A model generated the notes under the pieces. The model was not told the origin of the DNA. It worked only from the letters and a program-made list of their open reading frames with translations, and made no database searches. Source: Lumbricus terrestris (taxonomy: Eukaryota > Annelida > Clitellata > Crassiclitellata > Lumbricidae). From it: 64,000 nucleotides of DNA. Below are positions 21,860-33,140 of this stretch, piece after piece. The first letter of the stretch is position 1, and every line of letters begins with the position of its first letter. The stretch covers positions 65,667,915 through 65,731,914 of the forward strand of contig OX457037.1 of NCBI GenBank assembly GCA_949752735.1, read 5' to 3'. Position numbers and translations under genes: made by a program.

Positions 21860-22710
21860 AGCGTTAAACATCCTCAACAGTCATTATATTATATCCATGC
21901 CGCAGTTGCCTGGAAGAAACTCCAAGTGGGAATGGAGAAGTGGATCTTTAAGACATATCGCAGACAGATCTGTGATACATGGAATCATAGACAACATGTC
22001 CTCAACGAAATCCTTGTAGTTTTCTGTCCTGACATCCCAGAGGAAGCAAGTTAACACCTGAGTCCCAAGCTTGTTTCTCGTCACCCTGAATCAAGTTGTC
22101 AAACATCATTTTCTGATTCTCATCTCTGTATGGATGACTGATCTAAGTACCCCAAAATTTCCTCTTTATTGTTTGCTTCGCCAGGGAATTTAACAGTCAA
22201 GTACCTGAAAGCTAATCCAGTCCGGTACCTGAGTTTTATGACGTTCTTCATCACACGGAGTTTGGTGTGTAGCGACAATAACAGAATTTTCTTGGTTTCA
22301 ACTTTTGCTAGGCGTTGCACATAGCCTACTTCTCTCTGACGCTCAGAGATTCCTCCTCACTTAGTGCGAAGTCCTTACTCGACTGTCCCATTCACAGAGT
22401 AAAACAGCAGTATTTGGTATGTCCATGCTGCAGACTCATCAAGAGAGCCAGTAAACCTTCAACCTACAGAGTTGCGATCCATACCTGCTGTGGTGACCGA
22501 ACGGAATGGTTGGATGTTGGTCTGAATCATTGCAGCGCCGCTTTGAGGCCCAATTTCCTGGAGTCTGAGTAGTCGCCATTCTTGAGGGTCATGCTTGATT
22601 CCGAGGGCATTCAACAGACAATCTACATTGGAGCAGAAGACAAGGTCATCTTCCATGGTAAAATTATCCTCAAACTGGCCATGAAACGGTGTCGATGTCA
22701 CTCAGGCTTT
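21860..22710 (-). pseudogene. Decayed fragment of a multi-copy transposon-like gene
   Basis: Minus-strand fragments in consistent order resemble a protein I have seen repeatedly in invertebrate and fish genomes: LVFCSNVDCLLNALGI plus DPQEWRL (about 22690-22560), KKILLLSLHTKLRVMKNVI (about 22300-22230), then ENYKDFVEDML and LLHSHLEFLPGNCG (about 22030-21890). The pieces lie in more than one frame with stops between them, so it is dead. The family's function is unknown to me; it behaves like a transposon or retroelement gene. The identification rests on memory of short motifs. Confidence 0.4.
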
Positions 22711-22719
22711 TTCGTGGAG

Positions 22720-23620
22720 AAGATACGATTCTTTTAAGTCTTCATCCATGTAGCTTGGCCTTGGATAGGTCCAGGTCGTGATCAAGATCGTCTAGTTCAC
22801 CTTGGGTGAGAATGTGTGGCATCGAAGGCTGCGGAGAACCCGAAGTCGCTTCGCTTCCCTCATCATCGTCTGAATCAATGAAAAATTATTTCCGTGGATC
22901 CGGAACGGGAATTCCTTTGCCCTACGGAACGGGTCGGATTGCAGATTTTATATTTGGGTATGCTATTGACCACTTTTCTTTCCTTGTAATGTCTGCAGAA
23001 GTAGGCGATACCATGCAGTAGTAGCAGTCATTTTGTGTGATTGCTTGGTTCTCTCCAAACCATTGGAATAGCAAAGGGCGTTGGCCACTTTCTCGTCTTT
23101 CAACCACTTTGGAAAATTTCTTGCACGCGGGGGAGGGGGTGCATGTATGGCAGGCAGATGCAATATGACACATAATTGTGTGCTGCTATATGTAGTTTGA
23201 AATACAGTATTGAGAAATTTATGGTTACCCACATATGTAGACCGACTCAATGCACACTGAGACATTTGTACGTAACCATATCTGTATCTCCTAAACTAGA
23301 GCCAATCGGCAAATTTTACTCTCATCTTCGTGTTAAGCACCTCAGAATTAGTAAAGATTTGCTATTTTCATTTAAAAGGCAATTTGTGTGTTGTCCAGTG
23401 AATAATTGTTCAAATTAGCTAACCGAATCTCTATGTCTCGGTCTTCGTCTGTCTGTTTGTCTACATGTCTGACTCTTAATAGTCCGATCTCTCCCTCTCT
23501 GTCTGCCTGGCCTATCTTCTTAAAAGTAAGTCAAATGGAAAGCCGACAAAATCATAAATATAAATTATTCTCATGAAAAATAATTTTAAAAATTAAAAAA
23601 ATTAAATGCAGCTTCTCCTA
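22720..23620. other. Unassigned stretch
   Basis: No gene or element could be recognised. Short open frames exist but have no family resemblance and overlap on both strands. Confidence 0.3.
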
Positions 23621-23630
23621 GTTCAATATA

Positions 23631-25025
23631 CAGGGTGGCTCAAAAAAAGTACCACCGGGGAAAATGCGATATCTTTGCAGCCGATTGAGCTTTTTCTGCG
23701 AAAATGTCGCAATTTGAAGGGGAATGAATATCCAACAATTCCTGACAGTTTCATTTGAAACTTTTCATGTTTGCAAAAGTTACAGCTGTTCAAACTCAAA
23801 ATTTCGTTTTTTCAATTTTCCGGAGAATCATTCTCCAATACATGTGATTTCATTAATATTTTTTGGCAAATTACAGCACACAAATTGATGGTGATGTCAT
23901 ACGACCTCACTATGAGCTGTAAAGAAGCTGTTTATGAAGCAATCTGCTGGTATTTGGTGATATTTTATAGATTAAGGTCTCAATTCGTGAACCCATTACT
24001 GAACGTCACGGGCAAAGTTTCTGCGAAAGATAAAATGGGAACTCGGACTTTGCATGAACAGAGACTGGGACATCGCGTGATCATAGCAAAATACCCAGTG
24101 AAAAGTGGAGCCTGAGCACATTGAAGGCTATCTGCAAACATGTTTATGTAACGAAGATCAGATGTCGGAAGAGAGGCAGGAAGTGGTCGCTTGGCTTGAT
24201 GAAAAAACACGATTTTCAAGAAATTCGCTTGGTAATCGAAAGGTCAAGTTTGCAAAGCACATCGTGGTTTCGGCATCAGATATGCTGGCGTGTGTTACGG
24301 CTGCAAGAAAAGACTGCATTTAATCCCATTCAGTAGGTTAGATGTCAAACTCATCTTTGAACTCTCTAACCCGGACTCATTGAAGACCAGGTATGCTCTA
24401 ACATCTGGTTTTATTTTCCAGCAGGACAGTGCGCCTGCTTGCTCGCACGGCAAGGTTGATTATGATAGTGCTACCTTATTGCCATCAACTGAAGTAAATG
24501 CATTGGCAAAGATGACTTACAAACTCGCCAGACCTTAGCCCTCTTGCTTATCACGTCTTGTGAGCTATGCTGGAACGCTGCAAGACATTTAATCCCAAGT
24601 TGGCGAACATTGGACAGCTGAAGCAAGTCTTGCTGCTAATGTGGGGTCAGTTGCCGCAGGACCCGACCAACAAGGCCATACTGAGCTTCACAAAAAGAAT
24701 TTGAGCTTGTGTTAAGGCAGGGAGTGGACACTCTCATTATACCTTGCAATAAACTGCAAAACGGAATGCTGAGATCGTAGTGAAAAGTGATATCATTTGA
24801 CTTGGAAATCTACAAGTGACGTCAATTTTCCGCGGATATTTGAAAAAACAAAATTTTAAGTTTGAACAGCTGTAACTTTTGCAAACATGAAAAGTTTCAA
24901 ATGAAACTTTCAGGGATTGTTGGAAATTCATTCTCCTACAAATTGGGAAATTTTCGCAGAAAAAGTTCGATCGGCTGCGAAGATATCGCATTTTCCCCGG
25001 TGGTACATTTTTTTTAGCCACCCTG
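23631..25025 (+). mobile_element. Mariner-type transposon with long inverted repeats
   Basis: Ends CAGGGTGGCTCAAAAAAAGT and its imperfect inverse are flanked by TA (23629-23630 and 25026-25027). Similar sequence continues inward for about 200 bases at both ends (AAAATGCGATATCTT, TTTCATTTGAAACTTTTCATG, ACAGCTGTTCAAACT). TA target site and CAGGG ends indicate Tc1/mariner. The interior carries a broken transposase. Confidence 0.9.
24105..24705 (+). pseudogene. Broken mariner transposase
   Basis: The frame near 24400-24440 gives IFQQDSAPA, the region around the second catalytic aspartate of Tc1/mariner transposases. About 24535-24705 in another frame gives LNPLAYHVL and a C-terminal segment with PKLANIGQLKQ typical of the family end. 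Stops and frame changes separate the parts, so no active enzyme is encoded. Confidence 0.7.
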
Positions 25026-25560
25026 TATAGACTTCTAGAGTTATTGTCACCAAGCCTTAACAAGATTTCGCTATCAGCTGACAAGCACAACAGCAGCTAA
25101 CATCGTTGGGCATTATTTCAAATATTGTATTTAAGTACTTATAAGGCGCCTCTAGTAGCTTAACAGAATTGTAGAGCGAATATATGAGAAAGTGCATTCC
25201 AAAGAGAAGGACCAATAATTATTGTGGAAAGTGATCGAGACTGAGCCATAGCAATTCTAGGCCGAGTAGTTCAATTAATGTGAGGCGTTTCTTTAAAGAA
25301 GAGATTAATATGAAAATTATTTTCATTTGTATTTCCAATTTTCACTACCATTGCAGACTTTGATCGCTTTTAGCCAAATAAAAGACAACGTAGACTAGCA
25401 ATAGAATTGACGTAGTGATCTCCGACCTGTCAGTCTTAATGCGTTGTGGTATTTTTAGGGGTTTTTAATATGTAGCATTAGAAAGAAAGCTCAAATCTTT
25501 TATATCACATGATCAATCTAAAAGTCTGATGAACTCTGAGTTCCCTAACCCATAGTTGCA
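25026..25560. other. Unassigned stretch after the mariner
   Basis: Non-coding; only a short GGCGCCTCTAGTAGCTTAACAG phrase near 25146 recalls the LINE/SINE 3' end. Nothing else recognised. Confidence 0.3.
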
Positions 25561-25569
25561 GGGCCTACT

Positions 25570-26070
25570 ACGCCATGGGGGAATGGAATCAGACTGCTTC
25601 CAATTTGGGCCAGGGGGGAAAGGTTTCCCCCCCTAATGATAAAGTTGAGTATAGAATATTTCCTCCTGAACATTTCCCCCGATATTCCCCAGCATCTGCC
25701 ATGGACTTCCTCCTGGTAAATCCCCCGAACAATCCCCTCCCTGTCATAGCACAGGGTAAATCTTCATTTAAATTGACTTTTGCTTAACAATCACATAAAT
25801 TTGTCTTGCGCTTCCATCACATTCGCACCCATTAGTGTTTGCCACGTGGGGGGGGGTAGTAAGTAGCCTGATTCAGCTTGTACCAGAGTGAAATCCCTCT
25901 GATGATAGATGGGCATAAGAGATTTCCTTCCCGCACACCCACGGTGAATTCCCCTTGAACGTTCATCCCACCATCTCAAGGGTAGATATTCATTTAGTGT
26001 GACCTTTGCTTTACAGTCACTTACATTTGTCCCTGCACGTATATGGCGCTCGCTCTCACACCTCATAATT
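25570..26070. repeat. Two diverged tandem copies of a unit of about 250 bases
   Basis: The phrase GGGTAAATCTTCATTTAAAT, a TGACTTTTGCTTAACA stretch and ACATAAATTTGTC (25755-25805) recur as GGGTAGATATTCATTTAGTG, TGACCTTTGCTTTACA and ACTTACATTTGTC (25980-26033), each preceded by C-rich TTCCCC-type text. No convincing protein. Confidence 0.5.
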
Positions 26071-27316
26071 AATTACATTAATTGTTTAAAAAAAATTAGA
26101 GTACACTTTATATCTACTGACAATGCATTGGTTTTATAATATACATGTAGGTCTGAAATAAAATGAACGATATTTTAAGAATGAATTTTAATGATATGAG
26201 GCAAAGAAGCAACAGTAAATTAGTAGGTCTACTTTTGTTTATAGTACAGGTTTTTAGTCTGTTTAAGTAAACATTAATCAAGCAATAAAAGCTTGGTTGT
26301 TCAACAATTGAAGTTCTAAATCAAGTAAAGCAAATGGCTTATAAATTCCACCCTCAAACTTTAAAGCTCTATTGAAGTCTGTACAAATATAAATTGCTTA
26401 CACGTTTGTAGCCTGCATTTGAGGGAAATATTCAAGGGAATTGTCCTATTGAAACGCTCTGGTGGAATCCAGAGAGGAAATAATTATTACGGGGAGTGGT
26501 CCTGGGAAATGTCCATGGGATCTGTTTGGATCAGAAAATGGATGTTGCTGAGAATTGTACAACTGACGGTAGACTACTCAACTTGATATATACAACAAGT
26601 TGATACTTTACTGAATGCTGGACCTTTCCAAACTTCACAGGACTACTAGTGTTTAATGCACTGTTAACCCATAATGAGAAATTTTAGAATGTTACCATTA
26701 TAATGTGCAAATAAAAAAATTTAAATTAATTGGGAGGCGACATTTTATGATACCCTAAACCACGCTTCTGAGCATTGAATTCAAGAGCAATTTTGTGAAG
26801 ATGGCAACTTTAAAATGTACAATTATTACAGCGTGCAAATCCAAAAAAGTGAAATTTTCATGACTTTAACGTTCATAAACAGCTGGCAAACAAGAGCCTA
26901 AAATATGCGCTCTAGTCTACGCCAACAGCTAAAAATGCGTTGGTTTCTGAGGCTCCGCCCCAGACCCCGCTGGGGAAGCTTACGACGCTCCCCCAGACTC
27001 CCTAGTCGCTATGGGCTTCGTGCCTTCGGCACTCGCATTTTCGCGCCTTCGGCGCTTGCAATATAGGCAAAAGTTTCTGTTAGGGGGGGATTGCTTCCAC
27101 CTTCCAGGGGGGATAGTAGGCCCTGCATAGTTGAGCTTCAAAGAGTTGCTTGCGACAATAAATGTGAAGCCCCTTCCAGAATTACGTTGTCTGTTGATGG
27201 CAACCATAAACGACGCGAATTTGAGCTACTAACATGTGCTTTTTAATTTAGAAGTCTGCTCAACACTTGCGCAGAATCGTTGCTGATATTGAATCAACGT
27301 TCTTGGGCCAATACCC
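26071..27316. other. Unassigned AT-rich stretch with a GC-rich patch
   Basis: No gene recognised. Near 26990-27065 is a GC-rich patch with short inverted phrases (GTGCCTTCGGCAC, GCGCCTTCGGCGC) that could form hairpins. Confidence 0.35.
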
Positions 27317-27770
27317 GGTGTAAAGGTTTCAAATTACCTCCTCCTAAATATTACCCCTCCCTGGTAACTTGAAACCGGTTTCAGATTATCCCCGGAAACT
27401 AGATTTGCATCAGTCATCGCATTTATTGCTCTAAAAATTCATAAAAATCATCCCGCTTCTGTGTTTTGGTCTAAAGATTTTCATCCCTCATCCCACTTTG
27501 TGAAATTTTGTCAGTTTTTTTATCGAAAAAACTAATAACCTCGAAGCCATTTCCCCATTGTAACTTCAGCGGCGATTAGTAATTTAGTTACAGATGAAAA
27601 TATTGATAACAAACCACGAAGTGGGATGACTGATGAAAATCCTCAGAAAAAAGCAAGAAGCGGGATGATTTTTCTCATACGTTGAGTGCAATAAATGCGA
27701 TGATTGATGCAAACTGCAGTTTGCAGGAGGGTAATGTTTAGGAGGGGGTAATTTGAAACCTTTACACCGG
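27315..27770. mobile_element. MITE with ends CCGGTGTAAAGGTTTCA
   Basis: About 40-base inverted repeats: CCGGTGTAAAGGTTTCAAAT and ATTTGAAACCTTTACACCGG, continuing with ACCTCCTCCTAAATATTACC and TTAGGAGGGGGTAA. A TAC lies directly outside each end. The interior has repeats of CATCCCGCTT and CACTTTGTG phrases. A second copy sits at 52658-53116 inside a hAT element. The superfamily is not clear to me. Confidence 0.8.
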
Positions 27771-28590
27771 TACTTTTTCTCACTGCACTAAGACCTTGAA
27801 AATTGCGTTACGTTAACTTCTTTTCGTTCACAATATCATAGTCTAGGCAATACATTACGTGACTCCAGGACCTGCGAAAAACTTACAATCCCAATTGATA
27901 ACATAATAGGCCAAGCTCCAATACCTAACCCTAATAAGCAACGATCAAGAAGATCAAATTTCGTGTAGCACACCGCTTCAAATCATTTATATAGCCTATT
28001 AATTCTATATTTAGACCGATAGAATAGTTCTTGATAAATAATTATGTAAATTGAAAATATTGACCCATCGTAAATTTTATGTTTAATTAGACATTTCATG
28101 AATTTGTACAAATTTGTTTCTCGTATAGGTCTACTTTTAAGTGTATGGCGCTGATATCAATTTACGTAACTTATGCATTGCCATTGACTCTTATATTTTC
28201 AATGAATAATTGATCGGGTGAGATCAGTCGCGACTAGTTTTCGTCTGAATAAAAAGGCTTATCATATAATGGCTTCGGAGTTGGACATGCACTTCAGAAC
28301 TTACTTAGGCCTATTTCAAATTTTGGAAATACATGCAATATTTGCGAAATTGAGTTTGGGATATTCACTCGGCAGCGTTTCCTATCCGTTAATATAAATT
28401 TGATGATTCATTTTCAGATATATTATTATAGGCCTATAATAGCAGAGATGATCAGATAAGCCATTTAATACACAATGAGTTGCGATGATCGCTTAGGCCT
28501 ACATTCGATCCTGCTTTTACTTGTCTGGTGTCTTCTAAATGATTTGCTAGTCTATCGAGGTATCTTAACTACACGAAATGTTTCGTTTTA
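27771..28590. other. Intron-like stretch before the decayed helix exon
   Basis: No coding feature. The last 300 bases resemble 36540-36830 upstream of the intact helix exon (for example GAGATGATCAGATAAGCC against GGAAATGATCAGATGAGTC), so this is part of a segmental duplication. Confidence 0.5.
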
Positions 28591-28593
28591 TTG

Positions 28594-28656
28594 AAGCAAA
28601 AAAGCGACGGCTTGATGAAATCGAACAGGAGAGACGAGAAAAGGAAAGCTTACTCG
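28594..28656 (+). pseudogene. Decayed copy of the cytoplasmic helix exon
   Basis: Aligns with the exon at 36840: EAKKRRLDEIEQERREKE against EVEKRRQDEIERQRREEE, in the same frame, ending LLG against PLG. At the 5' border the intact copy has TTTATAG while this one has TTTATTG, so the acceptor AG is destroyed; the 3' border GTACCG is a weak donor against GTAGGT. It is 9 bases shorter. The open frame from an ATG just upstream is probably chance. Confidence 0.7.
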
Positions 28657-29152
28657 GTACCGATTAAATCAACAAATCAATTTTTATATTATTGTGATAT
28701 GGTGTGGCCTATCTGTAAAATTAAAATAGGCATAATTATGTTAATGTTAAAATGGCTTATCTTTTTAAAATCGTTATAAATTTCAGCCTAATGAATGAAA
28801 ATGTTGAGACTGAATGCATTTTAGTTTCTTATGATTATAAAATTCTAAATTCCACCGATTAAAAGCTACTATTCTAATCATCCTACGTCATGGCTCTACG
28901 GTAATAATATGTTTGGCATAACAGTCAATGGGTTTTGCTCCTGAATTGTTTTTGGATATTACGAATTCTCACAGCCTACGCCCAAAAAACTGCTAAAGTT
29001 AGCAAGTCAGTGTAATGCATTTCGAGACACATCAAATTTTCGCGACACACCAACGACACACCCCTTTTACGCGACACATCGGCGACCTATTCGCGACACA
29101 CTAGCGTGTCGCGACACACCGGTTGAGAGCCTCCGATCTAGGTCTACTTTAA

Positions 29153-29226
29153 CACATTGGCCGCCTACTACGAGTTAACTCGTAGCACAGCCAGTCATTT
29201 AACATGGCGTGTAGGCGGTGAATGTG
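29153..29226. mobile_element. 74-bp TTAA-flanked piggyBac-like MITE
   Basis: Inverted ends CACATTGGCCGCCTAC and GTAGGCGGTGAATGTG with TTAA on each side (29149-29152 and 29227-29230). The duplicated block at 34745 has the uninterrupted sequence CTACTTTAAAAATA, i.e. the empty site. Confidence 0.82.
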
Positions 29227-29404
29227 TTAAAATATTCGTGAAGAGGCCGACGAATGTTAGACGACTAAATTTGAGAAGTTATACAGTGTGCATGCAATAT
29301 CATACTGATTGTCCAGAAATGGACGTTGTGAGTATCCCGCGACGACGACTTGTATTTTGTCGACAGTGCCTTGGAAGATAGTGCTCTGCTCTCTCTGCAG
29401 GCCC

Positions 29405-29554
29405 CATAGGCGGAGTTTATCAGGGGATAGGGGTCTAAGCCCCCCCAAGAAGACCGACATTCATTTCTTTTACTGTGTAAATGGTATCTTTTCCCGGGCT
29501 TAGCCCCCAGAAAGCTTTAGCCTCTCCAAGAACGTAAACAAAACTCCGCCCATG
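29405..29554. mobile_element. 150-bp hAT MITE with 8-bp duplication GCAGGCCC
   Basis: Ends CATAGGCGGAGTTT and AAACTCCGCCCATG are inverted repeats. GCAGGCCC is repeated at 29397-29404 and 29555-29562. The matching block near 34922 reads CTGCAAGCCCACTATA with no insert, giving the pre-insertion state. Same family as 2330-2636. Confidence 0.9.
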
Positions 29555-29987
29555 GCAGGCCCCTATTATAGGCCTAAGCGTGCAAACGAAAGGTGATGGA
29601 TACCAAGAATTTCGCTGAAACAACGGTGCCATCTTTCGATGACGCTGTTCGTCTTTGGGGATTCAGTGTTACAATATCGAACTTCAGCAGATCCGCAAAC
29701 ATGCGCTGTCACGATCGCGTGGGTTAAAGATCGATATAAAGCTTCCTACAGCATGCAAGGCCCATCTTGTAGGATTCGGCAACCTAAATTTCTGAAGCGA
29801 GCCAGCATCCGGAAGCTGACCGCGATCCGCACTCACTCATTTCGAGGAACGTGCTGCCAACTGGGACAGTTGGGCCATTTGGGCGTCAGAACAAATTTCT
29901 GAATCAGAATGCGTTCTAGACTTTTTCGTATTGTAAGCAATATTTGAAAAATTGAATTTCCTAGAAAAGATTGCATCGGCCTATCTA

Positions 29988-31149
29988 CAGGGTGGGCCAA
30001 AAACTAGGTTTTTTCCATTATCTTGGTCAGAAGTAAGAATTTCGAAATGAAATTTTGCAGACTTAAAGACAATTCATATTTACCCATCATGGCCAGATTT
30101 CATCAAAATATTTCAAATAGAAGAAAAGTTATATCACTTTTAGTGAGACCACCCACCGGTTTTTGACGAATCAAAAACGTAACGCAATAAAAAGTAACAA
30201 AAACATGATTTTATTAGGCCTAAGTCTCATCTCAAATATTTTTTTTATCAAATAGCCTTGATATTGCTAGATGATCATTATTATTACTAATTTGAAAAGT
30301 AACAGGATACAAGCGTAGCTGCACGTCACTGTGAAGTCACTTAGCAAGATGACAATCAAGTTGGTAAATAAGGAATCTGTCAGATTAATAATTTTGCTAT
30401 TAAAGCAATGAAATTCAGATTTTAAAAAGAAAATGGCCAATGTGCCAATGACAGACAAAATGTGTATTCAGACACCTCTTGAGCAAGATCCTAGAGATAC
30501 ATTGAGCAACGCCTACTCTGACAAACAGTGAGAGCGCAAAAATTAGGAGTTGAACTGAGAGTTAAGAGATTTGCCGTGAATGAAAGGAGATCGGCTCGAT
30601 TGTTCTGGTTTCATTGAGAAAGCCAATGGGCCTAAATCTCCGGATTTGAACAAGATGGATTGATAATCAATTGCGGAGAGTTATGACGGAGAAATATCAC
30701 AATCTGCAACCAAAACCAAGAGCGGTAAGAGAATATTATTGATGAGCGCATTGGAGTTGGTATGGGAAGATTTGCCATTGGAACGCATCAAATGGGCCAT
30801 CAAGAACTTTGCAAAGAGACTCAAAAAAGGTTTGGCACTGGTGGTGGGCACATTGAACACAAGCTATGAAGCACTATCAAGTTCATTTGACAACAGTTAT
30901 TTGAGATGAGAATCAATAAGATCGTGTTTTTGTTACTTTTTGTTGCGTTATGTTTCTGAATCGTCAAAAACGGTGGGTGGCCTCATTATGAGTGATATAA
31001 CTTTTGATCCGTTTGAAATATTTTGATGAAATGTGGCCATCATGTGTAGATATGAATTGTTTTTAGTCTGTAAAATTTCATTTCGAAATTCTTACCTCTG
31101 GCCAAGATATTAGCAAAATATCAAGAGGGTTCACTTTTGGCCCACCCTG
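29988..31149 (+). mobile_element. Mariner transposon, full span, decayed transposase
   Basis: Ends CAGGGTGGGCCAAAAACTAG and GGCCCACCCTG, with TA at 29986-29987 and 31150-31151. Plus-strand fragments resemble the end of a mariner transposase: SPDLN near 30640 and ERIKWAIKNFAKRLK near 30780, followed by a short 3' end. Frames are broken. Other copies of this family: 11680-18236 (split), remnants at 40560-40800 and 55230-55400. Confidence 0.88.
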
Positions 31150-31620
31150 TATTTGAATAAAGAGAAGATCCTGTGTGTCTGTTTGACCGAGATGCATTTC
31201 CATAGTTTCTTACCTTTTCACTCGAAACCTTCACTCTTGTGTCGATGTGGGCATGGAAAACCCAGTGGAGGGGTTCGCAGCCCCCGTTCTCACCGCTACC
31301 ACGGTGTACAGGGCCAAAAACGTCCTCCAAGGAGTTCAGATATCGAAAATCTATACAAAACCAGCTATTGATCGCAGCTATAATTGTTATGAAACTTTGC
31401 ATCTAGGCAGAGGACCTCAGGGGCCGGGTGGGGCAGAGTATTGTTGGGGAGAATTTTTTTCCTGGAAACCCGAATTTCAAGAGCGGTGTACCAGTTATAA
31501 ACCCCAATGCCGTGTACCACAGAGGTCGAGGCAAGGTGGGCAGATGGTGAGCGACATGGGAGAAAAAAGTGGGTTGGGGAGTAAGAGTGGGGATGGGGTG
31601 AAGTGAGGGTGAGAAAGCAG
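31150..31620. repeat. Mariner flank, duplicate of 18237-19190
   Basis: Carries the same ordered phrases as 18237-19190 (GAGGGGTTCGCAG, AAAACGTCCTCCAAGGAGTT, CACAGAGGTCGAGGCAAGGT). It lacks the extra 18480-18980 segment. Overlapping ORFs on both strands are not conserved between the copies. Confidence 0.75.
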
Positions 31621-33140
31621 AGGATTGGCCGGAACGGGTAGAATCCTAGAATTCAGGGGCGTATCCTACACTTGGTACTTATTAACTCACCAAATCAATT
31701 GCTAAGAAAATTATCACGGTGCAAATTCAATAATTTATCCAAATTTGTCATAAAGACTATTCAACATTGCCCATCTCTCTGTCTTCCTGTGTGCTTAGTA
31801 TAATCTAAACACAGGCCCACATTAAGGTATATGCCAAGGGTGCTGCAGCACCCGGGCCCGCAGCTTTGAGGGGCCCGCATTGTCTTCATGTGTGCTTGGT
31901 ATAATCAAATAACAAGCGTTTTTTAAACAACTCTACGTTGAAACTAATAACTATTATGTTAATTAGCAGCAGCTGGATTTTGGAGATTGGAGTTTCTGAT
32001 CAATTGTGATTATAGATGCACCGTATAGCCTCCTTTTCAAATTTTCTCATTATCTCTCTTCTGGACCAAACGGCGAGCTTCTGAAGAGCGAAAAACATTC
32101 AAACTCGATATACCGAAAACTACAAAATTGCACTTAGGCCTACCTAGTTATTGCACCAAAGGCTTCAATTATTACATCACCAGATGCCTAAACTTTTGGA
32201 GATAGAGAGCGAGAGAGCAAAAGAGGCCAAATAAAGCCGTCTAAGATGAGAGAGCGGAATGCTTTAGAAGTAGTTTTAGGAAGGAAGAAGAGCGTTGAGG
32301 AAGGTCATTCCAGGTTGAGGAGCCTCCCACAGAGTGGATGTGCGTGCAAAGGGAACATAGAGTAGACCTTGCTCACTGTTCAGGTAATGTCCCGATGATA
32401 GACGTAAACTTCCCAATTAAATATCCTATTCTCCAATAATATGATCGATTATATTCAATAAAAATTTGTGAAGATCGCGATACAATGTTATCGATAGAAT
32501 AACAGTGTCACAGTAACCTAGTAGGCTACGTTATGTTAGCGCCAACTATTCAACTGAGTGACAAAATAGTTTTGAAAAAAGACTTTACTGACAAAAATCA
32601 AAATAGGCCTATCATATGCGATAACCGTGTTTTTTTAAATTATTTATGCCTTATTATTTTCTAATGCCTGTTTGTAAAGCTGCAATGACTTTCGAATAAC
32701 AATATTTCGATAAATCGACAAACGTCTGTAGTTAATCAGTCGAAGAGAAGTCGTCGCTTAGTTAAGTGTTTCTTGCATAACTTCATAGTGTTGTGAAGAT
32801 GCATTTTGAACATATCGGTATTCCATAATTTCATGTTCATGGCCTGAAAATAACCTACTTATACTCAACGAACATGTGTGGGAAATTCTCAGTGTATTCT
32901 GTCATCTCTTTCTTTTGTCGTACCTAAATCTTTAGGCCTAAGTCGGATCCTGTTATTTTGTCTATTTCTCAGTTTGTATAATTTCCATTAACTGAGCTAG
33001 GTTACTTGGTTTAAGAGACACCATCATGACTTACGTCAATGTCCTTCTGTTCGGAAATGTGTCATGCAATATCAATTGGCATTTTCATTTGATTAAGGAT
33101 GTTGTTTTTACATCTATTAAATATTTCAAATCACCCCCAG
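31621..33140. repeat. Intron-like DNA upstream of NHL exon 1, repeated before NHL exons 2 and 3
   Basis: From about 31970 onward it matches 44110-45177 (GGAGTTTCTGATCAATTGTG, GGCGAGCTTCTGAAGAGCG, AGACACCATCATGAC) and, more weakly, 38440-39403. A small ATG frame at 33026 (MTYVNVLLFG) runs into the NHL frame, but in copy 2 the same segment hits a stop and in copy 3 it reads ATG CCC TAA, so it is probably intron rather than a start. Confidence 0.6.

Larger units (their letters stand above)
29140..29987. repeat. Segmental duplication block, copy 1
   Basis: Parallels 34735-36560: GGTCTACTTTAA, GAAGAGGCCGACGAATGTT, GACGACTTGTATTTTGTCG, TTTCGCTGAAACAACGG, and AATTGAATTTCCTAGAAAAG near the end. The copies differ by transposon insertions: this one has two MITEs absent from copy 2. 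Short ORFs across the block are not conserved between copies, so it appears non-coding. Confidence 0.8.

Noticed and set aside
33026..33140. ATG and hydrophobic start MTYVNVLLFG before NHL copy 1 as a signal peptide
   Set aside because: The same segment before copy 2 stops after about 25 codons and before copy 3 reads ATG CCC TAA, while the CAG acceptor is kept in all three, so an intron is more likely. It remains an alternative for copy 1 only.
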